From: Berberis thunbergii
Taxonomy: Eukaryota > Streptophyta > Magnoliopsida > Ranunculales > Berberidaceae
DNA length: 64,000 nucleotides
Assembly: GCA_003290165.1 (NCBI GenBank)
Contig: QNQO01009168.1
Coordinates: 1 to 64,000, forward strand
Direction of reading: 5' to 3'
Shown here: one piece after another, positions 1 to 10,329 of the stretch
Layout: each line of letters opens with the position of its first letter
Position numbering within the stretch: position 1 is the first letter of the stretch
Translations under genes and position numbers: made by a program
The notes under the pieces: model-generated
The model's database searches: none
What the model was told of the DNA's origin: nothing
What the model saw: only the letters and a program-made list of their open reading frames with translations

Positions 1-224
1 TGTTAAGATGTTTGTGTTTGTGAGTTCATGCGGATATTACCCGGCCCAAAGGAAGGATAATATTTGGCCAAATTGTATACACACCTGTAATGATAAATAT
101 GTGACAATTATAAGGTTTCCATGTGAATAATAAGCCGATCCAAATATTGACTTATAATAAGCGATCCAAATATTGACTTATTGTTTGACAGGATTTATTG
201 TCAATATTTGATCACCACACCAAA
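1..224. repeat. End of mosaic repeat block B (partial copy)
   Basis: This stretch is a near-copy of 16051-16260, 24560-24766, 5700-5910, 28848-29050 and 56379-56585. It is the right-hand end of a longer mosaic block that I call block B. A short tandem duplication of the phrase around 'gatccaaatattgacttat' (about 139-182) is unique to this copy. No coding sequence is visible. Around 225 the block joins abruptly to a 5'-truncated R1 LTR; the same junction is seen at 24766. Confidence 0.8.
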
Positions 225-1279
225 GAGTATCACTTACAGGATTTATCGTTCCCAGCATGACAGCGCATGCTACTCCTTCTTCCTCGCGAGCTTCCTCCTG
301 CTCCAACCTAGTTCTAAACCTGCAAAAGAGAGAGAGAAAGTGAGGAAACAATGAGATAAGAAAACAGACAGAAAAATAAAACAGAGAACGGAGTGGCAGA
401 GCCATGTTTCTCCTGTCACGGTGGTTTGTGCCTTTGCGACGGTGGTCGTGAGAGAGGGAGCAGGAAGGAGGTCGAGACGAAGAAGACCAAGAGAGGGGAG
501 GAAGGTCTGTGGGAGAGGGCGGACGTAAGAGTCGCGGTGCAGGCTTTGTTATTCGCGGCGGAGGCGGTTGATGGCGTGGTGGCAGTGGTCTGGTTCGTAA
601 CCGGTGGTCGTGAGAGAGAGTAGAAACACTGAGAAACGAAAAGAGGTTAAACAGGAAGGAGGGCTTGACGAGAAGGGAGAAAACAGGGGGCGGTTGACGA
701 TTCGTGAAGCGAGGAGAAACAGGGGTTGTCCTATCATGAATGGTAGGTTTGTGGGGGTGCTCGGTTTGGCGACAGGTGACAACAGCGGTGGTTGTGCAAA
801 ACAGTGAGGTGACGGCTGATGGTGGAGGATGAGGAGGAGGTGGTGAATGGCGAAATTATCGCACTGTTTGGCTCTCCTATGGAGCGAGGATCATCGGCAG
901 GGTGAATTAGCTTGGTGGCTGGAAAAGAGAGGAGTGGAGAAGGGATTTGGAAGAAGAGAGAAAGGGTTTTCTCTAAAGATGGGGAGAGCTAAATAGGGTT
1001 CCCTATTTCTTGGGCTTGGGTTTTTAGGTTAGCATTTTGGGTTTTGGGCTTTAGGTTAAATTAGGTGGACCTAGGTTTATTAGGGTAGGTTTAGATATGT
1101 GACCTCTACTTTGTACCACCGCTAGAAGTGACCAATTGTCGCCCTTAATATGATTTCATCGTTCACGCTCAAATTCTTGCAAAGACATGAAAACGAAATA
1201 ATTATTATAAAAATATAATATCAAAACACTAACATATATAATTAAGGGACATATTATGGTAATAATTACGTGAATATCA
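225..1279 (+). repeat. R1-family LTR, 5'-truncated
   Basis: This is collinear with 20860-21895, 24767-25807 and the second half of the solo LTR at 54443-55901. It contains a GA-rich tract (about 300-700), a run of telomere-like 'ttaggtt' words (about 1015-1090), and ends at the family's terminal 'gaatatca'. The 5' part of the LTR is missing. Open frames inside it on both strands are low-complexity shadows of the GA/CT-rich sequence and resemble no protein. Confidence 0.75.
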
Positions 1280-2354
1280 AATACCCCCAAAACCTATATT
1301 TTGTTATTCCTCAAGCAAAACAATAAAAATAAAATTCTAACTCACTTTCGGCAGGAATCATCGGTTTGCACTTACCTTAAACGTGTAACAAGGCTTTAAC
1401 CCCTAGATTACTTCTGTGGACGAGTTATAGTCTCGTGAGGGTTTCCAGAAAATGTTACCCACAAACATCATCATTCATAAATTTTTAAAAACATGGTAAC
1501 TCAATCTATTATCCTCAGAGTAAGAGTCCTAATTTGCCAAAAAATTTTTGAAAATAACTAACAGTCTGACAATAATATATCAAAGAGTCTCACAACAATT
1601 TAATAATACCCAAAGGTTAATAAATTTCATCAATTATCCCCAACTCAAAGTAATGTGTGTGCATGGGCTTATCAACATAATTTTTATTTTTCTCAGCAAA
1701 GATACGACTAGATAACCTTTGAATTGTACGTTTCGACTACAAATCTCTCGTCACTCAGAAATGAATCACTCAGAGATTGGTTTAATTATCACTCAGTTTT
1801 ATATGTGAGAAAGAGAATAAATTATGGAAAGACAAACATCTCACATATAATAATCATGAAAAAACAGACTTTCAAATAATGAAATGAATATGATCTCATG
1901 GATAGGAATACTAATTACTTTGAGAATATTGAATCACACGCCATAGTTTTTGTTTATTTAATCTCCACGTCTAGGAACCAAACTTTTACGCAAGGTCAAT
2001 TAGGTTGTCAAATGAGGCTAAGATTTGGCTAACAAGAATGGGAAAAGGATATGAGAAAATTCTCTTGAGAATGGATACACCCTTTAATAAGCACGTGAGG
2101 CTCTGAAGAATAAACAAATGTTGTACACCATTAATTTATCTTCCTTCGAAATTCTTCTTTATAATTTTTTTTTTTTGTATACATGTTTCCCCTTCTGCAC
2201 AATAACACATTTCAGTCCTGAGGATTCATGGAATATTTAATTTCAATTCTTTTTATTTGCCCATTTCAAAAATACATCAATCATACACATTCTCAGAGAC
2301 ATTGGGTAAGGATAAAAATAATATGGGATATTACTCTCTAGCTGGAGTAGGAGC
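1280..2354 (+). repeat. R1 internal, non-coding sequence
   Basis: This follows the LTR end directly and is shared with 21896-22958 and 25808-26872; part also occurs at 13778-14438. It begins with the phrase 'aatacccccaaaac'. No tRNA primer site that I recognise follows the LTR, and no protein is visible. It may be the leader of a large non-autonomous retrotransposon. Confidence 0.6.
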
Positions 2355-2480
2355 CACTACAAGAAAACAGGTGTTTTAGCGACGGTTTCCAAAGTGTGTA
2401 GCGACGGTTTCCAAAAGGTGTATTAGCCAACCGCGTTAATAAATGCGTCACAAGAGCATTCGACGACGATTTTTGACATT
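2355..2480 (+). mobile_element. CACTA element end, remnant
   Basis: The sequence starts with 'cactacaagaaaacagg', the usual terminus of plant CACTA (En/Spm) elements. Two or three subterminal 'tagcgacggtttcc' repeats follow. No matching inverted end lies nearby, so only one end or a deletion derivative survives. Sister remnants are at 14439, 22959 and 26873. Confidence 0.75.
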
Positions 2481-2689
2481 TAGGGGATTACATAAAATTC
2501 ATAAATGTCAAAAAAAAAAAACATTCAAAAATGCCAAAAAAAAAAAGTCACTGCCTTGCTGAAATGCAAAGAAATTTTTGACATTTACAGGATTACATAA
2601 AATTCAAAGAAATATTGTCCAAGTCCAAGAGGTCTCCAAATTTGTATGACAAAATGGTCTCCAAATTCCAACTTCTGAATTGTTTCAAA
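2481..2689. other. A-rich spacer of the duplicated mosaic
   Basis: This contains poly-A runs, two related phrases based on 'tttgacattta', and 'gtcactgccttgctgaaatg', also found at 14490, 23010 and 27063. No gene is visible. At about 2663 the copy-2 counterpart (27190) continues differently, because a gypsy fragment replaces about 33 bp here. Confidence 0.5.
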
Positions 2690-3360
2690 TAGGGATAAAA
2701 TATTCTTGAACACATTTTGGCAAGACTTATTCACAGCATTGGGTACCACTCTCAGCTTGAGTTTAGCGTATCATCTGCAAACAGACGGGCAAACGGAAAG
2801 GACTAACTTCTGCTTGGAAACGTATCTTCGTTGTATGATTGGCGATGCTCCCACTCATTGGTCCAAATGGCTATATTTGGCTGAATATTGGTTCAATACC
2901 TCATACCATACCAACTTGCAATCGACCCCTTTTCAAGCTCTGTATGGGTATCAACCACCCCTGTTTGTCTTCCCTTCCACTCCAACTCCTGAGGTTCATC
3001 AATTTTTAATGGACAGAGAACACATGCTGACCATTGTTAAGGTGAAGCTACAACGGGCTCAGGAACGTATGAAAATGTACGCTGACAAACATCGTACAGA
3101 GAGAGAATTCACCGTTGGCGACTGGGTCTATTTAAAGCTCCAACTGTGTCGACAAACATTAGTTCAGCTTCGCCGAAATCTCAAACTTTCGGCTTGATTC
3201 TATGGCCCTTTCATGATTATCAAACGAATAGGACCGATTGCATACATGTTACAGCTTCCCCCAAATTCCAAAATGCACCCTGTTTTTCACACGTCCTAAC
3301 TGAAGATGAAACTGGGCGACACTATGATTCCATCCCCATTGCTACCACTGGTTGACAAGT
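2690..3360 (+). pseudogene. Ty3/gypsy integrase C-terminal fragment, broken
   Basis: An open frame of 163 codons (2706-3197) matches the end of a Ty3/gypsy integrase core: 'QTDGQTERTN' contains the catalytic glutamate of the D,D35E triad. 'CLETYLRCM', 'WLYLAEYWFNTSYH' and 'TPFQALYG' follow, and then the C-terminal 'VGDWVYLKLQ' of the GPY/F-type region. The frame breaks after 'KLQLCRQ'. More pol-like sequence continues in other frames to about 3540, so there are several frameshifts. Protease, reverse transcriptase and RNase H are absent: this is only the 3' end of an element, followed by its 3' LTR. It would have acted in the cytoplasmic particle and inserted cDNA. It is absent from duplicon copy 2. 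Confidence 0.88.
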
Positions 3361-3560
3361 TTGGTAAATTTTGAGCTGAACCAACGGTTGTGTTAGCTCG
3401 CAGATTGATTCCCCGCCACAACCGCGCTGTCACTCAGGTCCTCATCCACTGGTCCAATTCGTTTCCTCAAAACACAATATGGGAGGACTGGACAAATATT
3501 CACGCAATGTTCACTGACTTTCATCCTTGAGGACAAGGATGCTTTCACAGGGGAAGGTAA
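3361..3560 (+). pseudogene. End of gypsy pol and polypurine tract
   Basis: The frame is degenerate but ends with 'LEDKDAFTG'-like coding just before a purine-rich tract 'caggggaagg' at about 3548-3557. This is the usual plus-strand primer site directly upstream of a 3' LTR. Confidence 0.6.
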
Positions 3561-4070
3561 TGTCACATCCCCAAATCGAAAGGTGGGAATGAAGATCAGT
3601 AGTAAAAGTGGCTTGCAAAAGATTCAAATAGAAGGGTAAAATTGTAATAATGTAATTTTGGGTTGTTATTAGCACATGGGACCAACACGTGTTATAAGTT
3701 GATTGATCCCATTTGAAATTCTATTGTTGCGTGTGTGTTTAAATAGATAAGGAGAAGATGAAATGAAAGGTAGAGAAGAAAATTGTAGTAGGAGACTTAT
3801 ATGCGTGAACCCAAAGCAACGAATGTTATTTCCCTTTTTCAAGTTCAATCAAGTTCTTTCCTCTTCACTTTTTCATCTCTTGAATCCAGAAGTCACGTCT
3901 GTGACAGTCAATTACAAATAGATAAATTTAGAGAGTGTGAGATAGATTATTCACTTTATTTTGATCGTTGGCTGGCTCTCAGTCTCAGTCTCTCTCTGAC
4001 TAGTGAGTTTGGTTTTTGAAAGAAAGTTATACTTGGATTTCGATGGGTCACGCCTGAGGGAAATTCATGT
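3561..4070 (+). repeat. Gypsy 3' LTR, probably truncated
   Basis: The LTR begins 'tgtcacatcccc' right after the polypurine tract. It shares its TGTCAC start with the gypsy LTR at 41241. It holds a promoter-like stretch ('gtttaaatagataagg' near 3735) and ends indistinctly near 4070, where block B resumes ('aatttccaacacataaac'). The 3' boundary is uncertain because no clear CA end or target duplication was found. The 72-codon open frame inside is not a recognisable gene. Confidence 0.65.
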
Positions 4071-4509
4071 TGCAACCAATAATTTCCAACACATAAACAT
4101 AACAACTAATTAAATAAGTCTTATTTTAATTATGTCCCACCATAATTTTCAATTTTCTTGGGCCATACTATATGACTAAATAATCGGATCAACATCCAAC
4201 ATATATATCATGGGGGTTATGTGAACACCAACAAAGTCAACTAAAATGTCTTCTTCATCCTACCAATGTTGAATTTTAAATTTGGTTACATGATGTGGAC
4301 AATATTACAAGCACAACCCTAAATCGACTAAAACCTTGAAACCAATATTTAATAATTCTATTATGTTCTTATAAAATTGAATTGATAGTGTGAAACAAAA
4401 ATAAACCCATTGAGACCCACTTGCAATTTATGTTTATGAATTAGTCCAATTTGGATGCAAAAACATTGATCATTTCAACGAACTAGACAATTTATTTAGT
4501 TGGCAAAAT

Positions 4510-4684
4510 GAGTTGTTCTAGCTGTCGAAGAAAGGGGCGAGGAAATGAGCGAGGGGGTGGGTATTACCACTCATCTCCTCGATATTTGCACAATTGTGCA
4601 TCTCAAGGGAACATGCACGCATCTCAAGTAGATGGGCAGTCACACTCACCCCCTCGCCCATTTCCTCGCCATTTAGAATTTTCC
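4510..4684. mobile_element. Mutator-like MITE with 9-bp target duplication
   Basis: A 175-bp foldback sequence is flanked by the 9-bp direct repeat 'tggcaaaat' (4501-4509 and 4685-4693). Inside, a 24-bp arm at 4536-4559 is complementary to 4647-4670 with one mismatch. The outer ends (gttctagctgtcgaagaaa / rc aattctaaatggcgaggaaa) are a looser continuation of the inverted repeat. A 9-bp duplication with long inverted ends fits Mutator-like elements. The overlapping open frames on both strands come from the palindrome and are not genes. A second copy is at 27654-27828. Confidence 0.75.
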
Positions 4685-4912
4685 TGGCAAAATATGAAGT
4701 CCATCCCTCATTAGCAATATTCAATTTAGGATCTACAATACAACTTATAATTGCATTCGATCAACCAAATAAGATAACAATAACTCATTAAAAAAAAAAA
4801 GATAACAACAAGAGAAATTCTAACTGTATTCTTCTACTTTATTCTTGATTATTATTCTTCTCAATGAATCAATATGGAGCATAACTATAACGATAGAATA
4901 AAGAACTAACAA

Positions 4913-4928
4913 TTGGTATCATAGCAGA
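4913..4928 (+). other. Retrotransposon primer-binding-like site
   Basis: 'ttggtatcatagcaga' resembles the initiator-Met tRNA primer site (TGGTATCAGAGC) that follows the 5' LTR of plant retrotransposons, with one change. The sequence before it looks like an LTR end. The counterpart in copy 2 is near 28057. Confidence 0.55.
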
Positions 4929-5910
4929 TGGTTCGACGGGGACTAACTGAATGTGTTCGAACTGAATCAGATCTTGATTAACTAATTAATCTGATGATTA
5001 GCATATTAATACTGTTCGAACTGAATGTGTTGTATTATTCAGAAGATTAGCAAATTATCTATTCATTTCATTACGTGCAACAGTATGATATGCTAGTTCT
5101 ATTTGTTTCATTACAAAGCAGCTAATTCAGATATTGATTAAAGTTTCTAAGGTTTAGTTTAACTTGTTGGGCCTGCATTCGGCCCTTGTTAAGGCCCATG
5201 TGTATAACAAGTTTTATTAAGGCCTGAATCATATCTTGATCTGTTAGGTTGTTAGACCAGAATTAGGCCCATTTGTATAAGAAGTTTTATTTGAAATTTT
5301 TCATTGGGCCACAACTTAATTGAAAGAGATTTGGGTTGTTGGGCTGGGTCTGATGGGTTGCTGGGATATGGTTAGACCCTGTTAGTTCAGATGGATCACC
5401 CTGGTCCAGTTCAGAAAACTAGTTCATCTGTTTTGGCTATTTGCACCCAGCAGAATGTGTCTAAGCCACCCTGATAAAAAAAATTCAGGAAATTAAATAA
5501 TGGACCTTACATCAAGTAAATCCAGTACATTACTTAGGTCCATTATTTATTTATTTATTTTATTTTTCTCAAGGCAATTTATTTGAGATTTTAAATTTAA
5601 ATATTTTGGGATGCATCTGATGACTTATTTAGTTTGTCTAACATTTGATTAAACTTATTGAAATAAGATGTCACCCTTATGTAAATTAATTTATTGAGAA
5701 TATTAAGATGTTTGTGTTTGTGAGTTCGTGCGGATATTACCGGGCCCAAAGGAAGGATAATATTTGGCCGAATTGCATACACACCTGTAGTGATAAATAT
5801 GTGACAATCATTAGGTTTCCATGTGAATAATAAGCTGATCCAAATATAGACTTATTGTTTGACAGGATTTATTATCAATATTTGATCACCACACCAAAGA
5901 GTATCAATTA

Positions 5911-6324
5911 CAAGTTAATATTACTGTCAAAAGACTTATATTAATGTTGTGTTAGGTATCTTGAGATGTATTCCATAATTGTCTACAACACAAGTGATTA
6001 ACAATAGCACATGTCCATAGCGTTTTTTGGACTTGTGCTATCAAAACCAATATAAATTCAAAAGATAGTGTTTTGAATACACAGTGAAGCAGAGCGGGAG
6101 ACAAAAAAATTACGCGCGCGCATTTTTGATCGATTTCATCTCCCCCCTCGCGAGTTCTCCCTCACAAGAACTCCCTGCTGCATCGCCTGAGAGATGAACA
6201 TCTCCTCACTAATAAACACCTCGCTCTCCACTTCACATCACATCTCCTCTCCTTCTCCTCTCCCCCCAACCCAAACAACCAAAACACAGTGCAGTGTCTG
6301 TGTTTGTACAAGCAACAAAACGTG
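5911..6324 (+). promoter_or_regulatory. Upstream region of NDUFS1 copy 1
   Basis: This is shared by all three NDUFS1 copies. It contains a stem-loop (6005-6017 pairs with 6028-6040; 'tagcaca.gtcca' / 'tggac.tgtgcta') and a GC-alternating 'acgcgcgcgc' tract near 6112. A CT-rich 5' leader runs to the ATG at 6325. It is probably the original NDUFS1 promoter and leader carried along. No TATA box is obvious. Confidence 0.5.
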
Positions 6325-7095
6325 ATGGGGTTTGGCCATCTAGCCATTCGAGCTTCGAGATCCTCCTCCTCCTTCGCAGCCTTCAATCGGTTCTCCTCTA
6401 GGGTTCTCGCATCCTCATCCAATTTCAGAGGAATCGTCTCCACCCCAGAGCTTTAAAACCCTGAAGCAGCCGCAGCGGAGCCAGCCCCTGAAATTCACCC
6501 TCCACGAATCCCTGTAGCTGGAGCTAGGGTTCATCTCCCCAACCCTGATGAAGCAATTGAGGTTTTCGTCAATGGGTACCCAGTCAAAATTCCTAAGGGA
6601 TTCACTGTCCTTCAGGTTTGTGAAGTCGCCGGGGTCAACATTCCTCGGTTCTGCTACCACAGTCGCCTCTCCATTGCTGGGAATTGCAGGATGTGTTTGG
6701 TATATGTTGAGAAATCGCCCAAGCCGATCGCTTCCTGCGCCATGCCCGCTCTCCCAGGTCAGATTTCATCAACGCTGATCACAATCTTTTTTTTTTTTTT
6801 GCTGGTCTAACTTGTTTGGGTTGTTTTTTTTATTCTTCTTCATGTCAGGTATGAAAATTAAGATGGATACTCCTATTGTAAAGAAGGCTCGTGAAGGAGC
6901 TATGGAGTTTTTGATGATGAATCACATACTGGATTGCCTCATTTGTGATCAGGGTGGAGAATGTGATTTGCAGGATCCGTCTATGGCATTTGGATCTAAT
7001 CGTGGGCGGTTCATTGACGTTAAGAGATCTGTTGTTGAAAAGAATTTGGGGCCGTTGGTGAAGACAGTGACGACTCGTTGTATCCAGTGCACAAG
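6325..7095 (+). pseudogene. NDUFS1: NDUFS1 (complex I 75-kDa) 5' fragment, copy 1
   Basis: NDUFS1 is the mitochondrial complex I subunit that carries three Fe-S clusters in the NADH-oxidising arm. Two exons remain: 6325-6757 and 6849-7095, with sound GT-AG borders. The N-terminus 'MGFGHLAIRASRSSSSFAAF' is an Arg/Ser-rich mitochondrial presequence. Exon 1 holds the 2Fe-2S ligands ('[15 protein letters not shown]', then 'SCAMPALPG'). Exon 2 holds the His/Cys motif of an N-terminal 4Fe-4S site ('[19 protein letters not shown]') and ends at 'RCIQCTR'. Everything after that, about 500 residues in the family, is missing. A TAA stop after 'GIVSTPEL' (about codon 44) is present in all three copies, so decay preceded the duplication. 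This copy also has E-to-Y in 'CLVYVEK'. Confidence 0.93.
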
Positions 7096-7370
7096 GTTTG
7101 CACCTTCCTTTCTATTCTTTGAATGCTTGAAATTTATGTAACCAAGGACACTTCACACACGAAAATGGTTACTTTCTAATGGGTGTTAACCTATAAGTCG
7201 ACCAATTGATAGGTTATGAGATTCTTAAAAATTCATCACGCTTTTCAAAAAAAAAAGTAAAGTACGATGTAGTGTACAATCATAAAATATAGACCTTATA
7301 ATTCATTTTCCCTTTATTTACTGTGCGGCGTGATTCCTGGTAAAACATGGGGCGAAAAAAAACAAAAGAG
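7096..7370 (+). other. Intron remnant after NDUFS1 exon 2
   Basis: The sequence starts with a donor-like 'gtttgc' and is A/T-rich. It is shared with 30260-30520 and 57762-58010. No exon 3 is found, so the parent gene is cut within this intron. Confidence 0.5.
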
Positions 7371-8650
7371 TTGGGTTCTCTAAACCCAATTAGGTCGAAC
7401 GAAAATGTACGATTTATCCATGCCGAGTCTTGCTTCCGCTCCGAATTCTCCTTCAACTCTTAGGTACGATTTTCTCCCACATGTTCAGTCATATTTTCAG
7501 ATTTCCGATTATTTGATCAAGATTAGCGTTTCCTTCTTGATACGTTACTGATCTTGTTTCTTGATGAGATTAAAATTAGAATTGTAATTAGTAGAGATTT
7601 GGTATAGTTTTATCAGAATTGCTAGAAATTTGTGAAGCGGCAAATGTTGTGGTGGTGTGGTATGTTTTAATTGACCAACAGGCTTTTGATCCAAAAACAG
7701 GGTTTTTTTTTTAATACAATTTTATCCATGCTTGTTGAGATCAAATTTGCAGACTAGTTTTGCCCGAATAGCGAGAAATCTGTCAAGTAGTAGGTTTTGA
7801 TTAAGATTGGATGGATACTTTTCAAGTATAGTTTTCAGTGTAATTTTGTAGTTTAGCGTAGCTAAATTTACAATGAAGAAAAAAAAAAGCTTTATGAGGT
7901 ATGCATTTATGATTTTCCATTTTCAAGTGAAGCTTTAAAATTTATGAGAAACAACAATTTTTGTACTGGTATATGGATCAAATAAGAAGGGAAAAATTCG
8001 TCGGGAAATTTGGATGACTGAGTGGCTCCTACCACTTTGAAACTGTGTTAGGATGGGGATGGGTGGCTGCCTAAACATCTTAGTAGTCCCTATGTAATGA
8101 AAGGCGACCTCTAGGTACTCAGTGTAATTTACATTGGCTCCTTTTGAATAGGGGCACCACCAAAGGCTGTCGTCAAAGGCGCTCACTTAGGCATCGTCCA
8201 AATTACCTACCCCTGTACTACGCTAAGAACATGCACAACACATTTTTGTTTTTGTGAAACTTCGTTACCAATAACAGGTCTCATTTGAAGGAAAGGAGTT
8301 GATCCTATAGTATTGAAGACATTTGCAGAGTGTGAAGAGTAGCTAGCTTTACATGTTGCGGGCAATGATGTTGTTGGGACTTGGACATAGGTCATTTATA
8401 GAGATGTTAGAGGAGCTTTTGGGAGATGGGCATGAAGGTTCTTGCCATGGCACAAGGCAGTACAAGTGGCAATGACTATCAACCAGTCAAGCTTCTGGCC
8501 GAGGAATAAGTCAGCACAAACACTTGTAGATAAAGCCGTTGAAAGTGACACAGATCATGACGTTGGGGATTTTGCATATCCTCCACAATACTCGGATGAT
8601 GGGTTCAACTTTGGGGATGAAGAACATCTAGAGTCCCGAGTCTAAAACAT
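7371..8650 (+). pseudogene. Unidentified gene remnant, copy 1
   Basis: I do not recognise the gene. At 7405 an ATG opens 'MYDLSMPSLASAPNSPSTLR', followed by a donor-like GTACGA, which looks like a first exon. About 800 bp of intron-like sequence follows. A broken coding stretch starts near 8270 after 'ttaccaataacag'; frames with stops give 'VLKTFAECEE.LALHVAGND' and then 'VVGTWT'. An acidic open tail of 67 codons (8442-8645) ends 'DDGFNFGDEEHLESRV'. Stops interrupt every reconstruction, so it is dead. The same block is at 30540-31800 and, with an internal deletion, at 58030-59240. Confidence 0.5.
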
Positions 8651-9378
8651 ATTTAATTACTTGATTTTGTTTTCTAATTTTTTGATTGGTTTGGATGTTT
8701 AAATTGCTTGATAAGTAAGGCCTTATGTTACTGTGTGGACATATGCGGCATTTTTATCTCTGTATTACCATCATCTATTTCTTTGTATTATGCCATTTCA
8801 GGTTATTGCAAAATTTGAGCCAAGTGAGCGTTGTATGCTTCTAAAGTTTGTCACGAGCTGTTCTAGAGCTCCATAACTTGGGTTCAAACATCTCCAACTA
8901 GCCTTTACTATTCATAAGGTATGGTCTAACCTACACTATTTTTTTGTAAATTTGTATTTTATTTTATTTTTTTGTAACACGACTAGAATGTATCGAAATA
9001 AGCAATCTTGATTTTATCTTCTCCCACCAAACATCCCTCTATCTTCTGAGCACAAACACAACTCGACAGGAGGAACAAACTATAGTGTAAGGTTATATTG
9101 GTCTGTTTGGAAGATTACCTTAAAGGATCTGTGATTACTATCTAATTGGAAAATATATGGAAGTTCTAAATTGCCTTAAAAGATGGAAGGGTCATACCAT
9201 TTCCCACCTAATGTTCTTGACGTTTCTAAACCAAAACAGTTGTGATAGGTGATAGCCCCTGCAGCATTTTTCAAGTGACTCTGAACTTCCAAGTATTTGT
9301 CATAAAATGAAGTTCGATTACGTTAAGTTTTTTATTTATTGAAGCACGAAATAGATAACATTGGTTGCATGGATCCAG
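8651..9378. other. A/T-rich intergenic or intron sequence, copy 1
   Basis: No coding sequence is recognisable. It is shared almost base for base with 31800-32531 in copy 2 and is largely deleted in copy 3. It may be intron sequence of the flanking remnants. Confidence 0.4.
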
Positions 9379-9811
9379 GCATATGCTTTTCAAGGGAAAT
9401 CAGGAGATTGTGCTGCATTTCTTGTAAATAGTAATGATAAACAAGAAGCCACTGTGCAATTTCAAGATGCATTGTATGACTTGCCTCGACAATCAATTAG
9501 TATCTTACTCAAGCATCTGATGCTCAACCTAAATTTCATGTTGACACTCTTGGGCATGTTGTGCATGTTTATGTCAACAACGTGTATGTAGGTGAGTTTC
9601 TGTTCTTGTTCTCAACAGGCTGAAGAAAATTTGATAATCAATTAAGTTGTCCATGTTTTATCAATTTAAATTGCTGATAATTTCCTTCGCCATGATCCTA
9701 GGAAATGCTCATGGGAGTCATGACAATCCGGGATGCACAATCGAGCAACCCGTCCAATTAAACAATGGAATGAACAATGTTTCAATAGTTAGTGTCATGG
9801 TTGGGTTACCG
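9379..9811 (+). pseudogene. Beta-galactosidase (GH35) fragment, copy 1
   Basis: Plant beta-galactosidases of family GH35 are secreted enzymes that trim galactose from cell-wall polymers. Exon 9379-9591 begins after 'ggatccag' with 'AYAFQGKSGDCAAFLVNSND' and 'QDALYDLPRQSISIL', the beta-rich region after the catalytic barrel. It then needs a frame change to read 'ASDAQPKFHVDTLGHVVHVY'. This shows that intermediate exons were lost and fused. A GT donor at 9592 leads to a second exon (9702-9811) 'NAHGSHDNPGCTIEQPVQLN' to 'VSVMVGLP'. The catalytic barrel and the C-terminus are absent. Copies lie at 32532 and 59387. Confidence 0.87.
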
Positions 9812-10329
9812 GTACTAATTCTAACGAATGTCCTGCTGTAATTTCTTTAGTTTTCAGGGGTCTACGTAAATGACATATTGCATGATGAGTACTTACATAT
9901 CCTATTATCGGGAAGAAATCTGCAAGATACACAGACAAGCAGCTGTTTTTCTATGAAGAAATCTGAAATTCTCAATTTGGGTTTGATTTTAAACAGTATT
10001 GTTGAGTTCCTTCCATAATGTAACTCTGCATGATGAGTACTTACATATCCTGTTATCGGGATTTACAACTTTCATACTTGTTTTTCTCAGTTTTAATGAA
10101 AAGTTTTGTTCCACCGAAAAAAAAAATCCTTCCCATACATTGATTGAGACATACCCTGGAATTTCTTATTTACACTTGGACAAAGTTGCTGAACACGCTA
10201 ATATGCACAACTGCATGGTGCAAAAAACACAATTTTTTGGAAAATGGAGTACCATTATGCTTAGCTACTCTGAAAATAAAAGATAATGTAACTGAGTTCC
10301 AAAGGAATTTGTAGTTTTAATTAGCAAAA
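9812..10329 (+). other. Sequence downstream of beta-galactosidase fragment
   Basis: 'ttttcaggggtctacgtaa' at about 9851 may start a further degenerate beta-galactosidase exon. A phrase around 'gcatgatgagtacttacata' occurs twice (9879 and 10029). The rest is A/T-rich and shared with copies 2 and 3. This copy carries about 60 extra bases near 10201-10262. No intact gene is present. Confidence 0.45.

Larger units (their letters stand above)
4071..5910. repeat. Mosaic repeat block B, copy in duplicon 1
   Basis: This is almost identical to 27230-29050 and partly matches 14715-16330, 23245-24766 and 56062-56600. It contains a small foldback element (4510-4684), a probable retrotransposon primer-binding site at 4913, and A/T-rich sequence with many 'ggccca' words but no long open frame. 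I see no gene. Confidence 0.7.

Noticed and set aside
4508..4724. Overlapping 68-codon open frames on both strands, identical in two copies
   Set aside because: They are produced by the arms of the Mutator-like MITE and conserved only because the segment was duplicated.
6005..6040. Helitron 3' end hairpin
   Set aside because: A good stem-loop is present, but no CTRR-T end follows it, and the same sequence sits in the presumed NDUFS1 promoter.
6325..7141. A functional NDUFS1 gene
   Set aside because: There is a premature TAA in exon 1 and no exons beyond the second; all three copies share this.
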